Shown here in pieces: positions 45,153-55,600 of a stretch of 64,000 bases of DNA; the stretch's first letter is position 1, and every line of letters starts with the position of its first letter. A model generated the notes under the pieces. That model was given only the letters and a program-made list of their open reading frames with translations. It was not told the origin of the DNA and searched no databases. Made by a program: the position numbers and the translations under genes. Source of the DNA: Marsupella aquatica (Eukaryota > Marchantiophyta); the NCBI GenBank assembly GCA_973895155.1, contig OZ316894.1:5642001-5706000 (forward strand), written 5' to 3'.

Positions 45153-46787
45153 CTACGAGCCTTGGTGTCGATACTGCAAAAAGAGAGTGTACCTTCTGTT
45201 TTTTTTAATGACCTTGTTTCCTGTTGCTCGAATCATCTGCTTGATTCTTCTAACTGGCTTGGTTGTCGTGGATTGAGGCGGTGACTCAATTCCGCTTGGT
45301 AGATTGTTGCCCTCTAGTTGGCTTCGCGTAGGGTCCACATCCGATGGGTCTGGAATCAGAGAATCCAGTTCTTCAATTCTCTTTTGGATGGGTAATCCCT
45401 CAGAGGCGGGTGGTATTGGCATGGGATAATTGTATCCCACTGCCTGCAAGTTTTTAGTGGGTATACCTATTCCTCCGATAGAGAATCGGCGGAATCCACT
45501 AGATCCGGCTCGGAAGAGGAGGGAGAGGTCATCTGACTCCATCTGATGATTCTTCCTATTGATCGAATAGATAGAATGAGCGACTGCGTGTAGCTCCGGA
45601 AGTGATGGGGCCCGAGATGATTCCCGGTTCTCGTCTATTATATTGTATGGAATCTTAACAGCCCTCGAGGTGAGGGCGTGAGCAGGAGTTGGGAGCAGTC
45701 CCCCCTGATGGAAGGCTGAGTGGAGCGACTTTTGCGGATCAGGAATCGCCAACTCTTTGTGGTGTTGGTTACTACCTGAACCATTGGCTTGCGATAAGGG
45801 GTCCGAGATGAACTCACCCTTATGATTTGAGGTTTCATGAGGGGTATCCTGTTCTATACTGTCTAGAGGTTTTGTGCTCGAGCATTTGGAGCCTACGTGC
45901 CCCAATGCCTTGCAAAGGTGACACACAAACGGAATGTGTGTGTACTCAATGTGTTGATGAATTGTAATTGGATCCGAGCCTGCCTCACCTTGCATGCGAA
46001 TAATCATTACCTCTGGCAGCGGCTGATTCATATCCCAGAGGATACAGGCACGATCATGCGGGGATGAGGAACCGTCAGAAGCTGGATAATATTGGAGAAT
46101 TTCGCCCATTCTTTCGAACATCTGTTTCCCGCTTCCTTCCAGTGCTAACTCTCGATATCTTAATTCTGCCCAAACAGGCATTCTTCCCAGGAAGGTCGAG
46201 TGAAGGGAGAATGCGGGGTCCCATGGTGCACAATACACGTACTGATTTCCTAGGTACCATGGTGAACTACCTAGTGCCATTTTCTTGTGCTCAGCCGAGT
46301 CAAAGGTTACCAGAAAGAAGTTCTTCCCGATGAACTTAGTACTTTTTAGTTTCCACTTCCTTTTGAACCAGAGTTCATATTCCGACCACTTCAGGAATTG
46401 TTGGTACGAGGGTACTCTTCCCGCAAAGAAAAACAATACTGCTTTGGAAATGAGCTCATTCACTGTTCTGGATGTTTCGCTTATACTTACCTCTACCTGA
46501 AGTGTTACCTTCGAGTTGTCATCCTTGTGGACTGATGCCGATAGAGAGCTAATTGCAGCTTTGCTCTCAGGTGAGATTGACCAACGGTTGATGTTTTCGG
46601 TTACCGTGTCGATTTTGTTCGTGGTGTCGCCTGCTTCATCCCTCATCTGGTCTTCGGCTCCTCGCACTTCCATTGAGGTCCTTGGAATCTCTGGTTCTCC
46701 TGCAGTTCCACCCGATAGCTGAGTTTGGTTGTCTCTTCTTGCACACGTCTCCCCTTCCGCCTTGAAGATTTCACTCAGTCTTGCCAA
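45153..46787 (-). CDS. LINE ORF1 protein (DUF4283-like, CCHC zinc knuckle)
   Basis: 544 codons, apparently intact. An acidic, Ser/Thr-rich N-terminus of about 115 residues is followed by a DUF4283-like domain around residues 115-260 (KAVLFFFAGRVPSY, FLVTFDSAEHKKMAL, PWYLGNQYVYCAPWDP, RMPVWAELRYREL). Next comes a CCHC knuckle (CHLCKALGHVGSKC) near residue 290, then a long, probably disordered Ser/Pro-rich tail with a basic end. In plant L1-like elements ORF1 coats element RNA and escorts it to the nucleus; that role is taken from the family. It precedes ORF2 with a 267-base gap, the usual order. Host gene status is ruled out by the context. Confidence 0.88.
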   Translation of the reverse strand: MARLSEIFKAEGETCARRDNQTQLSGGTAGEPEIPRTSMEVRGAEDQMRDEAGDTTNKIDTVTENINRWSISPESKAAISSLSASVHKDDNSKVTLQVEVSISETSRTVNELISKAVLFFFAGRVPSYQQFLKWSEYELWFKRKWKLKSTKFIGKNFFLVTFDSAEHKKMALGSSPWYLGNQYVYCAPWDPAFSLHSTFLGRMPVWAELRYRELALEGSGKQMFERMGEILQYYPASDGSSSPHDRACILWDMNQPLPEVMIIRMQGEAGSDPITIHQHIEYTHIPFVCHLCKALGHVGSKCSSTKPLDSIEQDTPHETSNHKGEFISDPLSQANGSGSNQHHKELAIPDPQKSLHSAFHQGGLLPTPAHALTSRAVKIPYNIIDENRESSRAPSLPELHAVAHSIYSINRKNHQMESDDLSLLFRAGSSGFRRFSIGGIGIPTKNLQAVGYNYPMPIPPASEGLPIQKRIEELDSLIPDPSDVDPTRSQLEGNNLPSGIESPPQSTTTKPVRRIKQMIRATGNKVIKKNRRYTLFLQYRHQGS

Positions 46788-48079
46788 TCCGCCGTTGTTT
46801 TGAGTTTTCAGATTTCAATTGTTCTCGTTCTCAGATCGACTCGCTTGGATGTTGGATTGTTAAGTTTTTGAATCTGCGTTTGTATAGTTGGGACGTGCCT
46901 ACTTTCCCCCTATTATCGTGGTGATTTTTGTTTCGTACTTTCTCTGGGAAGTCTCTTTCTTCGTTTGATTCCTTCTGTTGTACTTGCTGGCGTCGCTTGG
47001 CTGTGCTTCCTGAAGTGACCGTTTCTTTTGATTCCTTCTGCAGTTCTTGTTATCGTTGCTTGGCTGTGATTCCTGTTGTATTCATTTCGCAGTTTTCTGA
47101 CTTCTTAGGTACCTTCTTGTTATACTGTCTATTCTTCCGTCTAGTATCTTCTGACTTCCTTGTTTTTCTTCTTGATTTCCTGTTGTTTCGTTTTTTCCTT
47201 GCCCTTTGCATTTTTCCTCCGCTTCTTGTTTGTGATCCTTCTGTTACTTTGGTTCTTGTTTTTGTCTGCTGCTTCTCTCTTTTTTGTATACCTCGTGTTA
47301 CTTTAGCTCTTACTGTATGGTCACTTTTGGACTCTACTTCCGCTGTTGTTGCTTCTTTTGCCTTGCTCTTTATGACTTCTGGCTGTATTGTTTATACTTA
47401 GACTTGGTTCTTGGATCTTGTTTCTGCTGTTCCGTTGTTTTTTGGTGCGAGTGTTATAAGTATTCTCTGATCCGATCTTTAGACTATCTTGATTATTTCC
47501 TCTATCTTATTTTTGTTTCTGTAGTCTGCATATTCCTTTAGCACGCCTGTAAGCATTATAATAGGATATTGCTTATTTTCCGAAAATGAGAGTTCAAAAA
47601 CTAGATACTTCTTGAACTTGCGTTGTTACTTATCTTTATCGGGATTGTTGTCCTTTTTTCGTTCTCCGGAGTTGAAACCGGAGCGCGGATGATTTTCTCT
47701 CTTTCTTGCGACAGTCCATATTCTGGATCCTTCTTTCTTTCATCCGTCTACTTCCGTTTTCTTAATCTGCTTCCCTATTTCACGTAGGTTGTGCTTCCCT
47801 GTTTACTTAGGATCTGCTTCCCTATGCACTTGTGATCTGCTTCCCTTTTAACGTTGGATGTTGCGTTCGAAATGCTTCTCTCTCTGCCCGTCTTCACCAT
47901 CTACTTGCTTACTATTCACAATTTCTTTTTCCATTTCGCTCTCCCTTGAGGCGTCGATCTTCCTCCTTCTGTGTGGCTTGCTTTCCTCCCGTCCTTCGCT
48001 GTTTGTTGCCCTCCATTGCTCGCCGTCCTTCATAGCTCCGCCGTCCGCCATAGCTCCGCTCCGCCTATTTTCCGGTCAA
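46788..48079 (-). other. LINE 5' untranslated region
   Basis: About 1.3 kb, strongly pyrimidine-rich on the plus strand (purine-rich in the element's sense), without a conserved ORF. LINE 5' UTRs usually hold the internal promoter; no specific site could be identified. The outer edge near 48079 rests on the possible target repeat only. Confidence 0.55.
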
Positions 48080-48086
48080 ACCCCAT

Positions 48087-48582
48087 AACTGTAACGAAAA
48101 ATACATAACTGTAAAGAGGGTCAAGCACATTTATGGATAAGTGCACAATTTCTTCCACTTACAAACACTGATAAGTGCAAGTCATTTTCATATGGACTAA
48201 ATTTGCACTTATGAAGTAGGGGCACCTTTGGGGCATCCAGAATGAAGTCACAAGAGTGTCGACTGACAGAGGGCCAATTGCATTGAAATTATTGCAATTT
48301 TTTAAGTATTTGCAGTTATGTCATTTCTCTCTCAAAAAATTCTCAAATTTGAGAAACGCTAGGGCAAAAATAGGGTGGACATGGAACACGATTGCATTCT
48401 GTCAAAATATTCACCTCTAGCCAAAAAGCACTCAGCTTTTATTTGAGACAACGATGTCAAGGCAAAGTATGTCCAATTGCAACAGGGTGTTGAGCAACAT
48501 AGAATCAAAATAACCTTTTCCACAAAGGTCTGCACCCATTTCGAGAGTCTGCGAAGTCTAAAGCTTTTCTTCAACACAACAT
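48087..48582. other. non-coding interval
   Basis: Between the LINE 5' end and the CCR4-like stop codon. The phrase cataactgtaa occurs twice (48084 and 48103). No gene was recognised. Confidence 0.4.
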
Positions 48583-49590
48583 TTATCCACGTATCTCAAC
48601 AGATTTTAAACTAGATCCAATGGGAAGATGGTCACTTGGGTGACTATTATTTGGAAGACCAGTGACAACATCTGGAGCATCTCGAGGTGGGAGTGCAAGG
48701 AAGCTTTGAGGTGTCTGGTGTCTGGTTTCGGGTGTGTGGTGTCTGGAAGGAATGAAAAAGATGTAGTCTAGAGTACCAACAAAAATTTTGAGTGTAATTT
48801 GTGCAGGAGGCTCTTTGTCTACGTAGACACATAAACCCTCTAAAGGTAGAGGAAATTTTCCAGCAAATCCTGTCACACATCCTCCGTCACTTAGGCCAAG
48901 CCCTACATCTGCACTCTTTTCTCGTGAAATTGAGAGCCCTTCTTCTAGAGCCTCGTCCAACCTCCACGGCCTTGACCTTGAAACCCTGACCAACACCTGA
49001 TGTGCCATAATTGTAGACCTGCACATCTTGGTCTCTAAACGTATCTGTTAAAATGTAAAGAAGGGTGTGACAAGAAGGGCAACCTTAGTGAGTTCTAACA
49101 GGATAAGCCAGCTTGAGGTCGTTAATTACATATCGAAAGAAGCAGAATATGAATTTTAGCTAAGAGGGTTATCATGATTGCTCACTGTATCGCCCGGTAA
49201 AGAATTGAAATCACCAGCAACGGAAAGGAGAGGCTCAACATCAAATGCTTCTGCAATCCTAGTTTGAAAGGCCTGCAAGATATCTGACTTGGGCTAGCTT
49301 GACATCCATCAGAACGGGATCCCTGAATTAGGGCAACAATCCCTACTGAGGAGCTATTCCGAAGTAGCTCTCGACAGACGACATTCCATTCTCCATTCTC
49401 ACCCCTCACATTTAGATAGTCGACCAATACAACATAACAGCAGGCAAACTTGTCTGCTCGGTACGAAGACGAAATACCAAAATATGTGGGTATTTGCAAC
49501 AATGAGAAATCGACTAGGGGCGTCAACAGTTCTGAAAGCTGCAACGATGTCAACACAGTCACGCTGCAGCCTAACACGATCATCGGTGGT
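48583..49590 (-). pseudogene. CCR4-type deadenylase-like pseudogene (EEP fold), C-terminal half
   Basis: Three exon-like pieces on the minus strand. Exon A (about 49590-49478): RVRLQRDCVDIVAAFR and IVANTHIFW, donor GTATTT. Exon B (49322-49186): acceptor ttcag, then DPVLMDVKLAQVRYL, a frame change, and FQTRIAEAFDV, SVAGDFNSLPGD, donor GTGAG. Exon C (up to about 48830, stop at 48583): VGTLDYIFF and GLPNNSHPSDHLPIG. GDFN and SDH are metal and catalytic blocks of endonuclease/exonuclease/phosphatase enzymes, and the end resembles plant CCR4 homologues that shorten mRNA poly(A) tails. The split Trp codon fits across the A/B junction, so introns are retained and this is not a processed copy. The frame is broken after VRYL (2 bases missing or 1 added), and two small compensating shifts are suspected before VGTLDY. 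The N-terminal half was not found. Confidence 0.65.
49186..49227 (-). repeat. source copy of a 40 bp microduplication
   Basis: Bases 49188-49227, within CCR4-like exon B and encoding SVAGDFNSLPGD on the minus strand, recur at 51737-51776 with one mismatch. The flanking sequences of the two copies are unrelated. Confidence 0.85.
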
Positions 49591-49609
49591 GGTGGTGGTG
49601 GTGGGTTGG
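49583..49609 (+). repeat. GGT trinucleotide run
   Basis: Seven or so ggt units followed by gggttgg, at the 5' edge of the recognisable CCR4-like exon A. Such runs vary in length between individuals. Confidence 0.8.
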
Positions 49610-49737
49610 GTTCTGAACTCTCCAACCTCGCTGTGCTCAGGGCTAGAATGGGGAACAGAAGAAATAAGGGGTCGGTGGACATGGAACAGGAGGGTCACAG
49701 CAGGTGCGTAAACTTCTGAGTCGGAGCTTCGCTTGAG

Positions 49738-49838
49738 ATGACTCTCACTCCCCCATCCTCTTCTACTGAAGCAGCAGCTCCAGAGATGAAGGTGTCTCTC
49801 GAGGTCATTACGAAGGGTGATTTTTCTATTCTTAAGCA
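49738..49838 (+). CDS. possible first coding exon on the plus strand (weak)
   Basis: ATG at 49738 opens 33 codons (starting MTLTPPSSSTEAAAPEMK) that run into a canonical donor (AAGCAG then GTAAGG, junction after 49838). A stop lies seven codons upstream in the same frame. The reading has a coding-like look, and the strand is opposite to the CCR4-like remnant. No convincing next exon was found within the following 3 kb, so this may be chance. Confidence 0.2.
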
Positions 49839-50056
49839 GGTAAGGTTAACGAATTTGGTTTCTCTCTCAAGAATAAATTTTAGTCGTAACCATGTCTAGT
49901 TGTCGAAGAATGAAACGCGAGTGTGTTCAAACTTTTATACTCCCATGAGCTTTGGCGCGAAAACATGCTTCTACGCATTATTTGGATAATCTATGATGAT
50001 CCGTATATTTATTCGATTTCAATGTTACGCTGTGACAGGAAATCTCAGGAGTTTCA

Positions 50057-50355
50057 CTTCCACAAAAATGGCATATCACGTGTGACGAAGGATAGGGTCA
50101 TTTTATTGGTTCTAAGGGAAGACTTAAAAATTTTTGTAGAAGAACAATAGAGTCTTTCAAATTCAATTTTGAGACTTATAAGACTTATAAGAACATTAGG
50201 GTCCTTTTAATTCAATTTTTAAAATATTCCAAGAATATTCCAACTTTATAGGGGTTAAAAAATAAATTTTTTTTCTTACATTTTAAGGGGTCCGAGACCT
50301 AAAAACGTCGCAGGCGATGGGGAGGTCCCCATATAGTGAGACCCCTGAGCAGGAA
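50057..50355 (+). repeat. dispersed repeat, copy 2
   Basis: Matches the reverse complement of 25401-25616: catatcacgtgtgacgaagg, cattttattggttctaagg, gaacattagggtcc, and tagtgagacccctgag. It holds extra sequence before its right end compared with copy 1. Confidence 0.6.
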
Positions 50356-51736
50356 ATCAGTCGAAAGAGATTGCTGACTCTCGACATGCAGCTAAATCGC
50401 AGAAGCCTGTAGCCGAATGCTTTGGAAAGAATACCTCTAGGGTTGGAAATTTCAGTGTGCAACCTGGCATTCCTATATTGAGGTATGAAGTCTGCGAATT
50501 TGTTTCGGATTGTCAAGAATGTTGAGCTTGGTAGATGAGTGACCTAGTTAGATTTACATGAATCTGAGCCGGAAGGACTGTCTCGTTGTGAGCAAGAAGG
50601 ATTGGTTGGAAAGTGAGTCCCAACCTGTTTGCCTTTTGTGCAGTGCAAAGCGACAGAGCATCACCACAATGCCAGAAGTACTCTATTGCTGGTCATAGCT
50701 TGTTGACACTTCGTCAGATTCTTGAGGGGATGCGACCGTGGATGGGTAGGTGCTCTCTCTCGCTCTCATTGAACTTCGTGGCTCTTTTGGGTTTTCCATA
50801 TTTGTTTCTTCAACCTCCTCTAGTGCAGCGCTCCCATGCAATAGGGCTGGGTGCTTCAAGGGTTTCTATGCATTCTTACCCAATCTTTTCAAATAGCCAA
50901 GGAATAAGTGAGGCCTTCTAAAGGTCTGAAGCGGGCACTCCTGCAATTGACGACACCATGTGTTTGGTGCAGCCGTTGACATTTATCAATTTATCAAATG
51001 CATGCGTATGAGACGGGCCTGATTCGCAAGTTACTGATGTAGACTTTTTGACAACTTGCGGAGTCTAGTGTTTCCAGCACGGTATGTACCACCTGCAAAT
51101 GTTTTCTCGACTCTTCTTCCAGAGTATCTTGGATTGTGAGTATCTTGAATTGTAATCAACTTTCTTTCCCGGCTCTCTGGCTTAGATGAGTTTTATATTC
51201 GGGAACTTTTTGTTCGGTCCAGTCAAACTGTAATGTACTAATCAGCAACTTCGGCATGGAGTCCATTGAAAGAGTGCATAGGATAGAGGAACTGTTTGAG
51301 AATTTCTTCGGAAGAATGACTTTGTGGTATTCGGTGCCTCTGTTTGGCAGATGGAGCATTTTAAAGTGTCTTTATGGTTATTTACTATCTCGGGTATTAA
51401 AAATATATGGTCCAACTCCTGGCTTGAAAGGGAAGAAGTCGGCAAATTTGTGTTCATTCAATACAGGTACTGTTACTGTTCTTAAAATGGACATATGTCT
51501 GAATTTTAGTCCAATTCTCAAGTGATTAGAAGCATGCATTGGCAAAGAACCCTTTTGGGTGTGAACTTCCTGGTTGGAGGTAACCAACTTACATTCCATA
51601 TGCCATGGGTCAGAAATTGTGAATATGGTCAGTTCCGGCCTGTTTCTATTTCAGTGATTGCTTTCAAGAATAGTCAATTTCGTATGGGAAAACAGCACTG
51701 TTCGCTCAGTTGGTATAGGTTTGGTCATCCAGTTGG

Positions 51737-51776
51737 TATCGCCCGGTAAAAAATTGAAATCACCAGCAACGGAAAG
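51737..51776 (-). repeat. inserted copy of the 40 bp microduplication
   Basis: 39 of 40 bases match 49188-49227 in the same orientation; the single change is g to a. Neither flank resembles the CCR4-like remnant. Confidence 0.85.
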
Positions 51777-54662
51777 TCGTTCGGTCAGGACATTACTGTA
51801 AACAACATCTGCACAGGCGTCTGAATATCACTGCATCTGCAAGGGCAAGCTTGTACTTTTACATACGAAAGCCAGAGGTGGATTCTTTTATATGAAAGAT
51901 GCACTGACTTTGTTAGCCCAGTAAGGTAGTTATGTCTGGTATAGCATTTTAGGTAGAATGAGCAACGTGCATAATGGGCAAGTTGTTGTGGGCGGATACA
52001 AGTCAATGCTATTGAAAGTCTTGGAGTCTTTTGAGGAGACAACGCAGAGAGAAGGAATGACAATTGTTCCTAGCTGCATTCAACGACTTTATGATGTCTA
52101 TGACGGCACCTTTCAAGTCCTTTATTGTTCTCTAACCACAGATCCACCAATGTTATCGCCAGAAGCCATCTTAGGATGTTATCGTCGGCCTGATGTCATC
52201 ATCTTTCAGCCAGGGTCTCGAAGCTGCTTGGCTTCATAAGCTCATGTAAGAGTAACCTCATAGCATGTCAAGAAAGCCGTCTCCCAAAAACTTTGAGGTC
52301 TGAGTGCTTGATAAACCTCCCATTTGCTGTCCTCTGTTCGAATAGAGAGCAAAGGGACAGAAATTGAGTCGTAGTGACAAGGTCTGGTTGACAACAACCA
52401 GCCCTCTGCCAATGGCATACAATGAAGTGTTGATAAGCAGATCAAAGATCAGAGATGCAGAAATTTACGACGTAGTAATCAAGGTCTGGTTGAAAACACC
52501 CAGACTTCTCCCATTGGCACGCACTCTAATGGACCTTCTGTCTGTCTGCCAAGGATATTGTCAAGGTATGTGATCAGAAGCTATTGCAATATTGGACATC
52601 CCAATCTATGAACTATACCTGTACCACTATCTTGACAGCAAAGTTGCCGTATCGAGGGAAAAGAAAAACAAATTACCCTACTGGTAATAAGGTCCGGTTC
52701 CTCATCATTGTTACAATTACAAGGAATCTTAGAGTATTGTCAAGTAAGGTTTTGATCTGTTACACATGGATGGTTTCTATCTAGTCCTGCCTACCTATAC
52801 TATAGTCCATATCAACACCTTCCCTTCATTACCTAAGCTGTGGAGTACAGCAGTAAGCTGTAGTTTCTCGAGTGAAGCCATAAGCTGTAATTTCTCTGGT
52901 CACAGAAACTTTAAATATTAAATTATGTTTGTGAGGGGCGGGCATAGGAGTGTTAGTTTGAGGAGCCCTTCCTCTGCCTATGCATGGGTATTTGGGCTGG
53001 TACAGCCTGATATGTAGGGCTTGGGTTCTGGGTGTTGAGGGGCCCCATGGGTGCTGTCCAACGTGAGCTGCGGATGGGAATTTAAAAGCAAAATGTCATT
53101 GTTTATGCACATCAACAGGCTGCCCTTAGCTCATTTGGGCATGGGTTTGGGCCGTGGAGGGGCCAGAGGTGTTGTACAGTTTGCATAAAAAGTACTTTGG
53201 GCAACCCATAGTATTCATTTTAAATACATTTGGGGCGATCTACAGCTCAAAACGGATCACTGAGACATATGTTCCCATGAAAATAGGCATCTAAACATAG
53301 GTCATATTTTGTACTAAATGAGCAAAAAATGTGATAAGGGTACTTGTGCATCCTAAAGTACATTGGAGAGCAGATAGGGAAGGTTTACCTAAGCAAATGA
53401 ACAGTAGCCGTTTGAGGCAGGGCCCTTTTTAAGTTGCAGCTGTTATATATTTGAAAGCAGAATGGGATTGTTTATATACATTAACAGGCTCCCCTCTCCC
53501 ATTGTGGGGAACTGGCCTCTTGGAAGCCTCCCTACTGCGATCGATGTATGATCAACCCCATCCCTATTTTCTGTTTCTTAATGGTTTCCAGAATGCACCA
53601 TGCGCCTTCATATTTGCCTCTGGCTTGCCAGCAGGGATCTCTTTTTCTATGGTTAGTAAAGAGGGTTGACAGGCCTTGAATGCTTGACCCTGGTTGTAAA
53701 AGATTAGGTGTACGGGTTTGGTTTCCCTGTTTTATTTTCATGTTATGTTCTTACAAACCTACCCTCCATTACACTTCTGTTCCAAATTAAGATATATGTG
53801 AACATGCATTTGACTGGTAATGTGAGGTATCAAGTGGATTGCTATGGTATTTCTGTCCATGTGATGGCCTCTTTTCTCATTCAAGTGAGGGAGTTGGGTT
53901 CTCTTTGTTCCCATATTTGCTGCATACATAACTTCCTACAACTCCATATAATAACACTGTTTTGTTCCCAGATTATTGTGTCACTGTAAATTTTTGTGTC
54001 CATCCAAGTAGCAATGCCAAACATTTGTGCTCAAACTTTGAGTTAAACCACAAGTTCCCATGTAAAGTACTTTTAGTAAACCCGTACTTTCACATATAGG
54101 ACGATTGCCTATACAGAAGAGCACATCACATTCTTGAGAATCTGTGAATATCAGTGTCATCTCATTAGTTCACGATTGCAGGCCACCATTGCAGGCCATC
54201 TGCTGCTCAAAATGAAGATTTTGGTGAGACCTATGTTGTGCAAAGGAACCACATCTCAAAATAGTTCATATTTTCTAGAAATCATTAAAAAAAAGCTTTT
54301 TAAGGTTACAAGGGCCTATGACAATCTGACAGTTATCCTTAAATCTAGGGAGATCTGGCACTCACGAAATAAACTCAGAAGATCAGACAAAAAGAATTCT
54401 TAGCATCTTCTCCTTGAGACAAGGTGACATTTACCATGCTTAGTGGAAAACAGAAAAAGCCTCCAAAATTAAGCTGTGGTTGAAAAACACAAAAACAAAA
54501 GAAGAGATTTCCTGGATTCCAAAATGGTCCCAAAAATCCCAAAACAGTCCATTAATCATGTCTGACAATCTGGTGTCTGTCAAAAGATGCCTACAGTACT
54601 TGTATTTTGCGGTCCCACTCTCCAGCATTACAGCATACAAGGTCAAGGCGTAATTCTAGTAC

Positions 54663-54685
54663 AGTACAGTACTGTACTAGTGAAT
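54663..54685. repeat. short palindrome
   Basis: Contains the 16-base perfect palindrome agtacagtactgtact within a run of gtac-like repeats. It is too short and too common in type to assign a role. Confidence 0.6.
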
Positions 54686-55404
54686 GTACCGTAAAAGGTA
54701 TACAGTACCGCTAAACACCGACTAGTCAGTCTTTCGGTGATCGTTTTGGTCTGTTAGCATCGTACGTCCCCACATGGACATACAGATACGGTCAAGATCG
54801 TTCCAAAGTGAAATCGGACGGCGTGATGCAATGCAAATGTTGCGGAAGGGAAAAGGTTCCATAAAGGAGGGGGGGGGGCCTGCAGACATGGTGTGAACAG
54901 CCTTTTTATTTTTGGGTGTGCTAAGACCAGAGCTACACCCTGGCAGCATTTATCTAGCCCGACTGGACATTCTTTGAAAGTAGATAGAGGTGAGTACATT
55001 CAAACCTGCTGTGTCATTTTCAGAAACTTGCCTTGTCTTCTAATCCCCATTTTCCACTTGCACTCTCAGCTTCAGCAATGCCCCCAAAGTCATAGTCTAG
55101 AGGTCTCACTCTAGACCATAGGCCCTGAAGAGTAGCTCTCACTCCCAATTATATGGTTTGATACTGAGGGTGTGAAACTAGTGTTACTACCCAAAAATAG
55201 GGCAAAAGGGCTTATTTACACTAATTCATGCTTGCTATGCCTAAGTATTCTCATGTGTAACTTGGGGCACCCACCTTTGCTCCATTGCACCAAAAACGAC
55301 TGCATGGAAAGTTTTGTTTTTTAAGGTGGCACTAATTTATTGAGTGTAACCAAAAATATCCTTCACTAGACTTAGCGTGCATAACACAGATTGTAGCAAA
55401 CAGT

Positions 55405-55600
55405 GTAGAAGCTTCAATGGGATTTCAATCCCAATCGTCTTGCTGGGATGAGAATCTAAAGCTTGCATGGAACTTATCAAAACTAGGATGGCATGAATTA
55501 AGAGTGAGAAGGCTTGACTTTCATACAAAGAGCAATTTGGGATCTCATCCGAGTTGAAAGCTTTGGATGGAGATCCCATCCAAACTCTTGACCTCCATTG
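55405..55600 (+). repeat. diverged relative of the MITE at 58933
   Basis: Shares with 58933-59092 the blocks actaggatggcatg (actaggctgacatg), a gagaaggcttgact-like block, gagcaatttgggatc, and gagatcccatcca near its end, in the same order and orientation. Its left terminal repeat is less clear. Confidence 0.5.

Larger units (their letters stand above)
39075..48079 (-). mobile_element. LINE (L1-like non-LTR retrotransposon), nearly full length
   Basis: On the minus strand this has the plan of a plant L1-like LINE: a long 5' UTR, ORF1 (DUF4283-like plus CCHC knuckle), ORF2 (endonuclease, RT, zinc-binding C-terminus), a 3' UTR, an AATAAA signal and an A-rich tail (T-rich at 39075-39108 on the plus strand). 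Total about 9.0 kb. A 7 bp repeat ACCCCAT at 39068-39074 and 48080-48086 could be the target duplication, but it is short for a LINE, so the 5' boundary is only approximate. It is defective through a TGA in ORF2 and an Asn at the catalytic Asp of RT motif A; ORF1 appears intact. Confidence 0.88.

Noticed and set aside
50613-50921. 102-codon plus-strand frame
   Set aside because: Tested as a second exon for the candidate start at 49738, but the frame and splice sites did not join convincingly and no domain is present.
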